DNA from: Achatina immaculata
Lineage: Eukaryota > Mollusca > Gastropoda > Stylommatophora > Achatinidae
Reading direction: 5' to 3'
Assembly: GCA_009760885.1 (NCBI GenBank)
Contig: CM019704.1
Coordinates: 14,057,803-14,121,802 of the forward strand
Length of the DNA stretch: 64,000 bases
Position 1 is the first letter of the stretch. Each line of letters begins with the position of its first letter. Both the position numbers and the translations under genes were made by a program. The notes beneath the pieces were generated by a model that had not been told where the DNA came from, made no database searches, and saw only the letters and a program-made list of their open reading frames with translations. This document shows positions 43,446 to 55,054 of this stretch, piece after piece.

Positions 43446-43974
43446 TATCCATCCGTGGCAATGTTACATTATTGGCGAAGAAACATCATTTCAAAAATCA
43501 TTACTTGGACTGGATACTCACTTGACGCACCCAACATCCAGAAAGGACATACAGACTGATTACTCCAGTTCTCATCTTGAGGAATGGCTGCAGAAAAGGG
43601 GGCAATATGCAATACGAATGAAGAAGACTCACCAGAAAGCCTTCTTGTCGCCTTCAGCACAGAAAATGTGAAGATAAAAAAAAAAAGAAAAAAAAGTACA
43701 CAATTCCAAAGAAAATGTTGATACTAGCTGTCAGTGTTCATGGAGAAAATGGCGAAGTTAACTTTACAACCACTGAAGTGGCACGATTTGCCAGTTTCAG
43801 GAGACGAATATAGAAGACAGCTTATGAATAAGGCATGCACTTAACAAATTTTCAGGCTGAAAATAGCCATCATCTGATGATTTGTAGCTTTAGAAGTTTG
43901 GAAAGGGGGAGGGAAGAAAGTGGAAATGTAAAGTGAAGGAAAATAACTGCCTACCTGAATTCTACATCCTTGTT

Positions 43975-44180
43975 TGTTAACAGCTGAAAGTGTGTTAGAT
44001 TTGTGCTGTTACTTGCTTACCGATGAAAGTGTGTTAGATTTGTGCTGTTATTTGCTGACTGCTGAAAGTGTTAGATTTGTGCTGTTACCTGTCGACTGCT
44101 GAAAGTGTGTTAGATTTGTAGATATGTATCAATTATCTGAACTCAGGACTTGCTGACCGCTGAAAGTGTGCTAAATTTCT
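43975..44180. repeat. Minisatellite, about 41-bp unit, 4-5 copies
   Basis: GCTGAAAGTGTGTTAGATTT then GTGCTGTTACTTGCTTACC. The right-hand copies are degenerate. Confidence 0.85.
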
Positions 44181-44194
44181 ACTGAAGTAGCCCA

Positions 44195-44330
44195 TGGCAC
44201 AGAGACTCTCCGGGATATGGTGCTAAGGCCCATATTTTTCTTGACTATCGACACACTAGAGACTAATGTGGTCAGCATCACATCTTGACACCTTTCCTTC
44301 TTCCAGTTCTAGAAGGAGCCATGTACACAT
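44195..44330 (-). mobile_element. SINE type 2 fragment, 3' part
   Basis: Minus-strand AGAAGGAAAGGTGTCAAGAT and the body to GGCACATAG-like end. The tRNA head is missing. Confidence 0.55.
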
Positions 44331-44859
44331 TTACATATCCATGTGTAAAAAAAAACCCCAAACTATTATATATTTAAAGGGGGTTATAATTTTTCTTGTA
44401 GTTTCTTCTCCATGTTATAACGTACTATCTGTACTTGTGGGAAGTAAGAGATTCTACTATTTTACTGTACTACTGTACCGGTGAGAATCATTTCTTTATC
44501 TTTACTATTTTTTTTATCAATTATCTGAACCCAGGACTTGATATTTATCAAATATTTCACCAATCTCCTGCCACCGGGACATGGCTCATCATGGTTGTTA
44601 TTTAAAGTAAATCTTCGCTTGAGCTGAACAATAGTTCTACACTTCACAAAACACATAGCCAACACGGACATGAATTCAATAATTCAGATATTATAACCTC
44701 ATGACAAGTTATATCACGTTAATTCCTCTAACAAACACAAACAATCGCAAACAGACAAAACATCAAGGGGCACAACTTATTTTGATGGTAGTTGATGTTA
44801 ATGAAGCACAATGATGACCATGAAGCATAAACACACAATTTTGAATGACCACGTGATCA

Positions 44860-45190
44860 ATCAATCAAGTGCCGTGTCGCGTGGCGTAGGCGATTAGTTC
44901 TCTCCACAATTTCCTGTCTTTTGTCTTGATTATGAGATCCGTCGGTGAATTTCTTCCTAGCCACACTGACAGCCCATTCCAGTAACTTCTTTCTGTCTTC
45001 CTCTGTCTCTTCTCCCCTCAGTTTTTCCAGTTGCCACAATGTGTTCCAGTTTTCCTCTTCTCAGAAAATGTCCTCAAATCTCGCTCGTCTGCTTCTGATC
45101 TTTGCTGTAATGTGCCTTTTAACTCCAGCCTCTCTTAGGACTTCTTCGGTGGGTTTCTTAGAACACATGATATCGAAACATAAATAATAG
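44860..45190 (-). mobile_element. LINE C-terminal fragment, opposite copy of the 41438 type
   Basis: The minus strand encodes LLEWAVSVARKKFTDGSHNQ, DKRQEIVERTNRLRHATRHL and ends at a stop near LID, matching WLGRKSEADLI and ELWREMIVYATGHGT from 41438-41615 position by position. Confidence 0.7.
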
Positions 45191-46060
45191 ATGGCATGGA
45201 GATATGTGTGAATTCAAATGCATCAAAAACTTCATGTGAAATTAACAACTGATGATGATCAGCGAAATGTAAAATCTCCCAGTATTCCAGGACTAGCACA
45301 TATTACATATGACTGGCCAGCAACATATACAATCACTTCACTTACATACAAATCACGTTTCTTGACCGGCCCAAAACCAATCTATAGGCCTGGAACATAA
45401 ATGTTGCATTTTAAACTTCAATCTATCATTCTTCATACCCATTAAAAAAATCTACACTTATGACAACTTATAACAAAACTTAAATAAATTAGGAGGGCCA
45501 GGTGGAGACCATTGCTTAACAATCTGTTTTACCACAATGCAGAATTTACCGAAAACACGAGACGAACACTTTCCACGCATAAAACTGCAGCATGCTTCCT
45601 ACAACAAGTGGCCACGTTCCTGAATGATGTGAACCTCCCCCCCCCCACCCCCGTAAACTAACAAATCAAAACTTTTCCCGTAACTTGTTTCGTTTCGCTT
45701 TGTGTTTGCGCCCACACGAAACGATACAAAACATGTTCACAACTCTGACTAGGGTGTCTCTGGCTGAATCACTAACTTCTGCGTGAGTGATGGCACACAC
45801 TAATCATTATGCCACCCTGAATCCCAGATTTGCACTAACAAAGGTAATCTGGTCCCACGAAATGTAAAATGAAGCAGCGTCGTGAGGGGCTGACAGTCAC
45901 AGGTGAGATAGATTTGATGATTAGATACAAAAAGATAATCTGACAGAGAAGACAGAGTACACTAGCGGAACCACAAACATAGCACAGCACATACACTCCA
46001 AGAGCCCGCACTATACAGACAAGATGTATGATGTAGCGAACATGAGTATCCGTAAGAATG
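45191..46060. other. Unassigned stretch
   Basis: No gene recognised. Short ORFs only, and a C-run at about 45637. Confidence 0.4.
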
Positions 46061-46074
46061 GTTGGCCGCTGGGA

Positions 46075-47575
46075 ACTCCTCTTCTTCTTCTCCTTCGTTC
46101 GCTTCTACCACCAAAACCGCACTGTGATCCTACTGAATTTACGCCTGTGGTCCTCGTTAGGTCCCGTGGTCTCCTGTGTGGTCCCCGAAAGGATCCACAC
46201 AGGATCCACGAGAGGACCACAAGGGGTTCAGAGTATCACAGGGCTTTAGCCTGTATTCTTGGTGGGTCTCAGAAGCGGGACTGCGTGACACCGTGGTTTT
46301 CATTGCACCAGTTTAGTCTAGGGTTGGACTTTCTCACCGGAAGACCTCGACGTGTTTAGGATATCAGTGCATCCCCGCTGGGTGAGAGGCGGTAGCCCAC
46401 TCAGGCCAGAGTTGGACCTTCTCATCGGAAAACCTCGACGTGTTTTGAGATACCCGTGTATCACCGCCGGGTGAGAGGTGGTTGCCCATCCAGTCCAGAG
46501 TTGGACTTTCTCACCGGAAAACTTCAGCGTGATTAGGATACGCAAACATCCCCGCCGGGTGAGAGGTGGTTGCCTATCTAGACTGCCCTGGTCTAGTGTC
46601 TCCGATTTCAGCATTTTGCGGTCGTGGCCGCTACCCTTCCTAGTTGTGACCAGGATGGAGCTTTTGTCCAGGAGGACGAATTCTCGCCACTAGTGACTTC
46701 CACCCTTGGGTTGAGCCGGTTTAGGCATATTATCCCAGTATGGGCGTGTTTGGGACGTGACCGACCTCTAGAGCAGAGGTACTGTGACATGCATAGCCTT
46801 CAAGATTCACCCCTGGTGTGAGCCGGTTTAGGCAAAATTCACCAGTATGGGTGTATATCAGGCGTGACCGACCTCTAGAGCGGAGGTGGCATGACATGTC
46901 TAGCCATCAAGTTACACCCCTGGTGCGTGCCGGTTTAGGCATATTTCACCAGTGTAGGTGTATTTCGGACGTGGCCGGCCTCTAGAGCAGAGGTGCCGTG
47001 ATATGTATAGCTCTCGTAGCGATACTACTGGACATACCGATTAAACTTCACTTTATCTTTTCCTTCACCTTTTCACATCGCGCCGCACAGCAACCTTTAT
47101 TTCTTTTCCGCATTTCTTTCTTGACCGGGAGGAGCTTCACTCCACGCGCGGCATTTGAAGAGTCTCGCCAGCAGTGTCTTAACCTCTGGGACAAGCCGGT
47201 TCATGCATTTCACCCGATATGACTGCACTCAGGACGTGGCCGACCTCCAGACCAGAGGTGCAGTGATTTGACTGTTTGCTTCGCTTTATCCTTTCTACCA
47301 CCTTTTCCACAGTGATGCTGCGCGGCAACCTCATTTGCACCTTTCTTCATTGGCTGGGAGGAGCGCCGCTCCACGCACGGCAACTTAAAAATCTCGCCAA
47401 CAGTGGCAGATGAGCTACCAAACGTGCCACTCATCTACCCTAAGTATCTGGTTTTCAGGCGCCAGATATTCGCCCTCGCCCCTTCTCCTGTCAGTTTAAA
47501 CAGTTCTGCCACGGGAAGGCCAGGAGCTGGACTTGACTGCCAGAGGCTGCCTGAGACGCTTGAGTCCTTAGAACC
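46075..47575 (-). mobile_element. Composite retroposon E, copy 3 (full-size, 1501 bases)
   Basis: It is bounded by the 11-base direct repeat GGCCGCTGGGA at 46064-46074 and 47576-47586. On the minus strand the 3' end is an AGAAGAAGAAG tail (plus-strand 46075-46095). Going up in coordinate: a unique 230-base head region (CCTGTGGTCCTCGTTAGGTC, GGACCACAAGGGGTTCAGAG), three units of an 85-95-bp repeat (GTTGGACTTTCTCACCGGAA), a TTGTGACCAGGATGGAGC block, about four units of a roughly 105-bp repeat (GTGAGCCGGTTTAGGCA, ACCGACCTCTAGAGCAGAGG), and a 3' unique part with CTTCTCCTGTCAGTTTAAAC. Frames of up to 110 codons occur but show no known domain. Confidence 0.8.
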
Positions 47576-47810
47576 GGCCGCTGGGATCTATTATTATTAT
47601 TATTATGATATCACTGGATTAAAACACAATTTGTGATGTCATGAATGCTTTCTTCTCTCTCCTAAATGTATTTAGATATTACTAAAATGTCGTTCTTTGT
47701 GAGGGAATGACTGTCAGCTAAAAACCTGCCGACACGGTCTTTCTCACATTTTGTATAACACTTTTTAACTGTTTTTGGCAATATATTGGCTCAGAGCTGG
47801 CGAACCACAG

Positions 47811-48070
47811 CTGACTAAAACCCGATCCCATCTCTTCATTGGTACCCTCAGTAACGGTTCTAGCCTGCTGAATGGACAGGGATCGTCATAATCCCTAAGG
47901 TGGTAGAGTCTGGTAAAGAAGTACTGCACACAGCCTGTATTTTAGCTGCACTTATGAAATGGAAAAACAAAGCTGCACTGACCCGTTCCCAATCTGACAC
48001 GACGTGTCTCAACATCTCCACAGCGTCGGCTGCAAAGAATATTAGCTCGTTGTTCCAGGGAAACTAAGAA
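47811..48070 (-). repeat. Dispersed repeat, partner of 59220-59460
   Basis: Matches 59220-59460 over its full length with scattered differences, including AAAGAAGTACT, the GCTGCAAA segment and the GAAGAAG end. It is probably the 5' region of a LINE. On the minus strand it contains an acceptor-like and a donor-like site around 47983-48063, which mimics an exon (see rejected items). Confidence 0.65.
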
Positions 48071-48495
48071 GAAGAGCGATATGTCACCGTGTAAAGCTAC
48101 ATCTATTCTTATCCGTTCTTTTTTTTCTCTGTTATCATTTATCTTCTCTGTCCAGATTAAATTACGTAAAAAAATATGTTCTTGTTACAGTTCCATCTTT
48201 CTGAAACGGAAGCTGGAAACAATAACATCGTATCCAGCAGGGGACCTTTGTCCCCTCTAAATTGCGCGACTGCGCGGTAGCGCGTGCGCGCTCATACACG
48301 CACACAAGAGGAAAAAAAATCACGCAGCGCACGAAAATTTATATGCCAGGCGACCAAAAAAATTGCTCCTTTTATTTTTCAATTTTCTTATGCTACACGG
48401 TGATGTGGTAGCGCAGAAGAAAAATATGAAGCGCTACATGATTTTGTTTTATGATTTCTTTAAATTGCAGTATTTATTTTCTATGACAACCTTAT
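48071..48495. other. Unassigned stretch
   Basis: Contains a GCGCGTGCGCG-type run at about 48275-48305. Nothing else recognised. Confidence 0.4.
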
Positions 48496-48659
48496 ATTAC
48501 ACGAGGGGCTTTCAGAAAGTAATGCACCACATCGTTTTTCTCTGGAGCTGCTTATTCAAAAAGCATGAAATTTATACACAATATACATGGATATGTCATG
48601 TAAACATCGGTATTATTCAACATAATCCCCATCAACTTGTACGGCTTTACGCCAGCGCG

Positions 48660-49810
48660 AAAAAGCGCATGTATTCCTAGCCCGTACCACATTTTCTCTT
48701 GATTATGTCGCCATTTCTTTGCTGTATGAATCACTCCTTCGTCATCTTCAAATCGTACCCCCTGGAGTGCATCTTTAAGTGAACCAAACAGATGGACATC
48801 AGAGGGTGCCAAATCGTGTCTATAAGGTGGATGGGGTAGTAGACCCCAACCCAATTTGTCCGTGTTGCCAGACTTGTGTGAGTGCACGCATTGTCGTGAA
48901 GGAGAAGCAGCTCTGCTGGATTCTTTGCGGCCGAACTCTGCGAAAACGCTGATCGAGTTTTTTCAATGTCTTAATGTAAGCTTGCGAATTGATTGTCTCT
49001 CCTCTTGGCATAACATCCACAAGAATCACACCTTCAATGTCCTAAAAAGACAGTGATCATGACCTCTCCAGCTGAAGGAGTTGTCTTGAATTTATTTCTT
49101 TGTGGTGACTGCGGATGATGCCACTCCAGTGACTGTCCTTTTGTCTCAGGTTCAAAATGATGTGCCCAGGTTTCGTCAACTATTACGATCTTAGCCAAAA
49201 TAAGTTATCTCCTTCAGCATCGAAATGGTCCAACAATTCAGAAGAAATTGCTTTCCTTTGCAATCGATGGTCATTTGTGAGACTTCGAGGAACCCATCTT
49301 GTGCAAGCCTTAGAAAATCCGAGAGCTTTTATAACTGCATTTGCACTATCACTGCTGACTGACAGTTTTAAGGCCAGTTGTTGAGTAGTGATACAGTAAG
49401 AACAATGCACTCATCGCACTTCAACATTTCTGCCTTGGTGGCTGTGGCAGGACGCTCACAGCGCGACCGATCATGCAACTCCTTATCTCCACTTATTGAT
49501 TCTTTGATTCTCTGAACCCAGCGACTGACTGTACTCCTGTCGACTGGAAAACTTCCATACATATCTTATAGACGCTTGTGAATGTTCACAACAGTTTCTT
49601 TCTCTGCAACGAGAAATTCTATCACAATTCGCTGCTTATACCGCAAGTTGCTAACACGTTCCATTTCAACGGTTATGGCGCCATATTCTTTGGCCAGTTG
49701 CGGTGCAATTTGGTTCACACAATCGGCACCAAATGTGAACTTAGCGGGATACCAAGATGACAACTGGGAACAGTCATGCCATGCTCCGCTCACCACGTAC
49801 AACCAACCAA
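48660..49810 (-). pseudogene. mariner transposase pseudogene
   Basis: Read on the minus strand: an N-terminal helix-turn-helix region (KQRIVIEFLVAEKETVVNIH, VDRSTVSRWVQRIKE), then LALKLSVSSDSANAVIKALG, the first catalytic block VDETWAHHFEPETK (about 49140-49180), the second LLLHDNARTHT (about 48880-48910), and the third PYRHDLAPSDVHLFG (about 48795-48835). The order and motif wording are those of DD34D mariners. At least three stops or frameshifts separate the blocks, so it is inactive. Confidence 0.88.
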
Positions 49811-50284
49811 TGGCTGTTCATACACTCACCCTCTTTGAAAACAACATTTGTGTTCTAATTACAAATTTTTTACAATGGTACAATTTCAGGACCAATGTAA
49901 TCCTAATTATAGTGGTATTCTATCTAACAACACTTAGAACCAAATAAAGTTATACGTTATGAATAACTTTCTTTCAACCATGGTCTTCATACGTTCGGAT
50001 CACATGGGCGAGGGACGCTCCGTCCATCCTCGTACACCGGTGAGCATTGTGTGTCCGCCCACGATCACCCTCACCTTGACTAAAATATTTGTGTGCAATC
50101 ACACATTTTTTTATGCAGTAAACAAGTTCAAGACCATGCAATAATATATCCTAATACATCTAACCTAAAACACAATACAGTTGTACATTCTGACTGGATT
50201 TTTTTTCTCCATCCGTATGTGCATATTAATAATAGAAATAATGTTCATACATAGCATTAAAATGCTCGTTTTTCATCATTACGC

Positions 50285-50605
50285 ATAATTTTCATAACAC
50301 CACATCAAAATGTTTAATTCTCATCATTAGGCATACTGTCCATGACACCACATCAAAATGTTTAATTCTCATCATTAGGCATACTGTCCATGACACCACA
50401 TCAAAATGTTTAATTCTCATCGTTAGGCATACTGTCCATGACACCACATCAAAATGTTTAATTCTCATCGTTAGGCATACTGTCCATGACACCACATCAA
50501 AATGTTTAATTCTCATCATTAGGCATACTGTCCATGACACCACATCAAAATGTTTAATTCTCATCATTAGGCATACTGTCCATGACACCACATCAAAATG
50601 TTCAT
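50285..50605. repeat. Minisatellite, 48-bp unit, 6-7 copies
   Basis: ACACCACATCAAAATGTTTA then ATTCTCATCATTAGGCATAC then TGTCCATG, nearly perfect. The 48-bp unit keeps minus-strand frames open (KHFDVVSWTVCL repeats), which is not coding evidence. It lies inside the mariner. Confidence 0.95.
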
Positions 50606-51734
50606 TGTCTGAGGGGAGCTGTGGGGTTTTCTTCTCTAATAAATTCTGTAACTGACTTTTATGTTGCAATTCATCTGTGCCATTCTATAAAGACGCTCTG
50701 ACAAAACTGTCTCTGCTCACACATTTCACAGATCGGAAAAAGTTCGTGTTCTAATGAAGATATTGTCATCCCTTTACGTACATCATGTTCGCTCTCAACT
50801 TTCCAGCACTCCAGGCTCACCATTTTTTGTGTGGTCACTCTCGCTCCCTCTAATTGGTGACATATGCTGGACTTCCGGTCACATCACCCACGCCGCATCC
50901 CGCTGTCTCTTTGATCTCGCGTCTCCGGTGACACACAATGTTTATATTATGTCAACCGACGCAGCTTTGTCTCTTAGATGTCCCGTCTCCGGCGTTTTTG
51001 TTGTTGTTGTTGTGACTGATCTTGACTAAAATTGTAACTTTTAGAACAATAAAATTTAGGAATGAACATGATTTAAAAACATGATCTAGCATACAGTATT
51101 TCTCTTGTGGAGGTCACGCAATTACACGGCACCAAATGTAAACTTATCGGAGTGCCAAATTCACTGTTGGGAACAATCTAGGGAAGGGACATGAACCAAA
51201 ACCCAGCTGAAACCCACAAATCCATGGCCCAATGTTCTACCGTACCGGGGTGGCTACTGTATGCCAGCATTGCAACACATCATATACATCCACACATCAC
51301 ATAAACATGAAATACGTAGGACCAAATCAGCAAATCAATTTACATCCATTTAGTAACACTCTATACATCTGTCATAGTGACGCCACCATAGACATTACAT
51401 ACACAGGACACCACATGTATCATTATGATAACAACAAGGCATAACAAATATAATGTATCATCAACGCAACACATTCAAGTATGCCATGTACCATCGATAT
51501 AACATATTAACTTTCTAAGAATAACCAAAATATATATGTGCCTGAAGTTGGCCTGGGCTCCCCTGCCCCCCTATAAGCAAATTCACACACATTCATCCAG
51601 TTGTGCCATCGCATTTATCTAGCCTTGCCTATTATTGCTCTTATGAAACTCTCATCTCCATGGATCGCGATGTGGTATTGCACTTCTGCACTTATAGTAA
51701 ACTGCTGCCGTGCCCCTCTCCCTACACTACACAT

Positions 51735-51860
51735 AATCTCCTAGTGTATGCTAAGGCACTGAAATACCACTACGCATAATCTCCTGGTGTGTGCTGACGC
51801 ACTGAATACCACTACACATAATCTCCTGATGCGTGCTAATGCACTGAATATAATCACTCC
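51735..51860. repeat. Minisatellite, about 44-bp unit, 3 copies
   Basis: ACTACGCATAATCTCCTGGT then GTGCTGACGCACTGAATACC repeated three times. Confidence 0.85.
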
Positions 51861-51946
51861 ATCTCCCCACTTCACAAATCCCACGTACTAATCACACACT
51901 GATTTGCAGATGCTGCAGCCAGGTTACGTATCTACGAAATACCATC

Positions 51947-51948
<2 letters not shown>

Positions 51949-51997
<49 letters not shown>
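51949..51997. repeat. AT dinucleotide microsatellite
   Basis: Uninterrupted TA repeat of about 24 units. Confidence 0.97.
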
Positions 51998-51998
<1 letters not shown>

Positions 51999-52739
51999 AG
52001 CCATGCGAACGAAGGCACTGATGGACTTAGATATGTGCCCATCCAACTGTGACGATAATCCATGAATCTGATAGGATCTCCTCATGCTACGAGAAAGTAC
52101 AAATAATCTGCAGCACATTGATTTCCCAACACATTAAATCACAACAGTGTGAGTCGGCTGGGGCATAAGTATATCACGATAATCATGATCAGCCGAAACG
52201 AACTCAGCCTCGCTATAGACTCTAGATTGTCTTCCCCTCCGGCACGTTGTTCCTCGCTTTATATATGGTCCTTCCGCGGCCCCCCCCCCCCCCCGATTTA
52301 CGTGAACGGCATGCTGTGCTCCGCCCGCGACGTAAAATTAACCAATGGCCGTTCACACATGTCAGATTTAAAGTGTGCAAAATTTTATGCTTCTATCTTC
52401 ATTATTAGTTGAAAAAAAAACAATGTGGTCAATTACTTTCTGAACGCCCCTTTTAATTTGATACTACAACGTGAGGAGTGCAGCCAATTGTCGAGCATAC
52501 GGTGATAATTATTAGTGAAATATACTTAGATAACAGGTCTTGTTCTGGCCAGTTCGGGTTTTGGTGCCCGATGAGTGCCTCGTTGTATGCTTTGACTGTT
52601 GATCCGGATATTTGCAAGTATATGTGTACTGATTATCTTGCAATAAGTATGTTGTAAGTATGATGTTGTTGTAGGCAATGACCTCACCAAGCACCCCCAA
52701 ACTCACTAGGTTTGTTTATGTGTGATGTTTATACTAGAA

Positions 52740-52741
<2 letters not shown>

Positions 52742-52803
<62 letters not shown>
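52742..52803. repeat. AT dinucleotide microsatellite
   Basis: Uninterrupted TA repeat of about 31 units, just outside the right end of the mariner. Confidence 0.97.
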
Positions 52804-52806
<3 letters not shown>

Positions 52807-53390
52807 TATACATTTTTTGTGCGGATGATAGCATAAGTGCTGGGTGCACCCACAGGAATGTATTGTAGTGCTCTAGTAATGAGGTCTGATTATGTTTTCA
52901 AGAATATATACATTGCTATTGGAGTTTTATATACGCAAGATTCACGATGTTTTCTGTGCAGACTGTGGTTAACTACGTAAGAAAACAGAATAGTCGTTCA
53001 TGACAGGCACTGATATGTTGTTGATGTCGTTTTTTGCAAATATAAATATATATGTTCATATTGCTATATGTTGTATACACTTGTATGCCTAGCTGTTCAG
53101 TATTGCGTGGACAGCTTTTGGTTATTTCTTTTGTGGTATGGAATTGTGTTTATGAGGGCCCTCACATTTTTATAATGTTCTTATGAGATAATATAATAAA
53201 ATGCATTACTGAATATTGATGCTGACATTTGTTTCTGAGAACGACAAGTTGATGTGATCGATATTTTACTGAATTGGCAGTTTGTTTTGGTAGAGTGACG
53301 AATTTTATGTATGTTCGATGGAACTGTTAGCAAGAAACAAGATCCAGGGAGTCGGGATTGGTCATGGCTGGATTTTCTCGTAAATCTCTA
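52804..53390. other. Unassigned AT-rich stretch
   Basis: No feature recognised. Confidence 0.4.
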
Positions 53391-53394
53391 AGAT

Positions 53395-53505
53395 CATCAC
53401 GACAGAAATGAGATGTTTAAGGAGAATACGAAATGTGGGGCAAGAAGAGTCCAAATAAGAAATGACACCATCATGGAAAAGGTTGGAGTAACACCAGTAT
53501 TACAC
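53395..53505 (+). mobile_element. Short LINE tail fragment
   Basis: Carries the same IRNDTIM-x-K-x-x-VTPVL reading as the minus strand at 24640-24720, and its start matches 20900-20955. Confidence 0.5.
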
Positions 53506-53509
53506 TATA

Positions 53510-53705
53510 TCAAGATCGATTGACTGATTGATCTTTATTTCCAAAAGCTTAAGAATTGGGCAAGCAGGGCCGTCTGACATTCTTCCCTTTATCATACAAC
53601 TTTCACTCTGTTCCAGACATTCAACAAATACGCTGTTCATATAACCAACATAACTAACATTGGAAAGCTGAGAGACACAAAATAAAATAAAATATAGCAT
53701 TTACG
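53510..53705 (-). mobile_element. CR1/L2-like LINE, 3' UTR fragment
   Basis: It matches the 3' end of the LINE at 62640-64000: both carry a four-base tail (ATTG here, GAAT there), then TTTATTT, an AAG-rich word, GAATTGGGCAAGCAGGGCC (GAACTGGGCACGCAGGCCC there) and CATTCTTCCCTTTATCA. Only about 190 bases remain. Confidence 0.7.
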
Positions 53706-54700
53706 TTTCGCTCTTATCCATGCACTCGGTACAGAAAGTAACTACATGCATATATAAATGACTACATATCAAACAAAATTTCGGTACTATTCAGAATAAA
53801 CAACTAACTGAATTCGGTGTCTATAAGAGCAGTTCAAAACAACTTTTAAAAAATAACTTTAAAAGAAACAGCAAGACAAATGGTTAGTCCATGTTAAACG
53901 GTTACCACCAAACAGTGTACCACAGAAAACAACCACACTAAGATTTGTATGTAACAGAGGAAGAGGCCGCCCATGCAAGAGATGGAGAGAGGAAATTACT
54001 GCAGTAATAAATATCCCATTATATGAAGCAACTCTCCGAGACCCAATAAGACGTCTACTTGTCCCCACAAAAAGGAAAGGTAACTGAGGAAGGAGACAAG
54101 ACAGGACAAGACAAGACTAAGGCGGTAGTAAGTACGGTAGTACTATGGGGCAATGGGGCAAAGCATTATACAGGTATATTATGTAAATTAACATTTAATA
54201 AGTCTCCTGCACCACACGACCGCATCTCTACAACGACGCACATTTGCACACAAAATGTTTCTGTGAATATATTCGCACATGGACTGAAAGTTTTGCCTAT
54301 GAAACAGAAACCCTCAAAGGGCAATTTCTGGTGATGGGCCACGGTGGACAGCTTCAAGACCAGGGCTGAGCCTCCCCCCCCCCCCCAGAACCTTGTCCCA
54401 GTTAGCCATGCTGCACCAGTTCGAGGTGAGACGACGATGTCCTGGCCAGACCTTGAGGGCCGGTCTTAGGAAATAATGCCTTTACAACAACACAGTCAGA
54501 TTTGCTCTCAAGAATAAATATGACTTATTTTATTGTTTCAATTCGCTTAGAAAAAAAGCCATCTTTAAAAGAATGATATGAGAAATGTGCGCTGTAACTT
54601 TTGTCTATGCTCTTCTAAAAGAAAACTGATGGCTGAATCGCTGGTCCGAGTTGCTACTAACGCTCTCCTAAAAGTCACTCTTGTTTATGTTTTAGAAATA
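53706..54700. other. Unassigned stretch
   Basis: No gene recognised. A C-run lies at 54374. Some words around 53930-54060 (GGAAGAGGCCGCCCATGCAA) suggest a LINE C-terminus (GRGRPCKRWREEI on the plus strand) but the frame is lost. Confidence 0.4.
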
Positions 54701-54724
54701 TACGTTCTTGTCATCTTTCTTGAA

Positions 54725-55010
54725 TTTGATGATGATTATGAGGAAGACGATGACAACTATGATGAGAATGACGACAACGATGAAGATGATGGAGGCAACG
54801 AGGATGATGATGATGATGATGATGACGACGGTGAGAATGATGATAATTAAGATGACGGTGAGAATGATGATAATTAAGACGACTATGATAAATATGATGA
54901 GGATGATGACGACTACGATGATGATTGTGACGATGGCGGCGAAGTTGATGATGATAATGGTGAAGATAATGATGAAAATAATGATGATGATGATGATGAC
55001 AGCTAGTGGT
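54725..55010. repeat. Imperfect GAT/GAC trinucleotide microsatellite
   Basis: About 290 bases of GATGATGAC-type repeats. The plus strand can read as an Asp/Glu-rich tail of a 90-codon frame starting at 54578, and the minus strand as an Ile-rich frame; both are by-products of the repeat. Confidence 0.93.
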
Positions 55011-55054
55011 TTAGTCCGCCTCCTGGACTTGAAGTAAATCGAGAGACAAATAAC

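Larger units (their letters stand above)
48500..52455 (-). mobile_element. mariner-family DNA transposon, enlarged by internal insertions
   Basis: The left terminal repeat (48500-48535, CACGAGGGGCTTTCAGAAAG then TAATGCACCACATC) pairs with the inverted right one (52421-52455, ending AATTACTTTCTGAACGCCCC). The transposase remnant occupies 48660-49810. A normal mariner is about 1.3 kb, but here the ends are 3.96 kb apart. The extra 2.5 kb (49830-52300) holds tandem repeats and pieces that look like second copies of the mariner right end (see findings). A TA duplication is not certain. Confidence 0.75.

Noticed and set aside
47983..48063. Apparent 27-codon MON2 exon (reads FPWNNELIFFAADAVEML, with acceptor and donor, in phase with exon 39575-39685)
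   Set aside because: The same sequence, diverged, is found at about 59350-59445 as part of a dispersed repeat, so it is repeat-derived. The similarity to MON2 is weak and about 14 expected residues would still be missing.
50292..50669. Minus-strand ORF of 125 codons with KHFDVVSWTVCL repeats
   Set aside because: 48-bp minisatellite whose unit length is a multiple of three.
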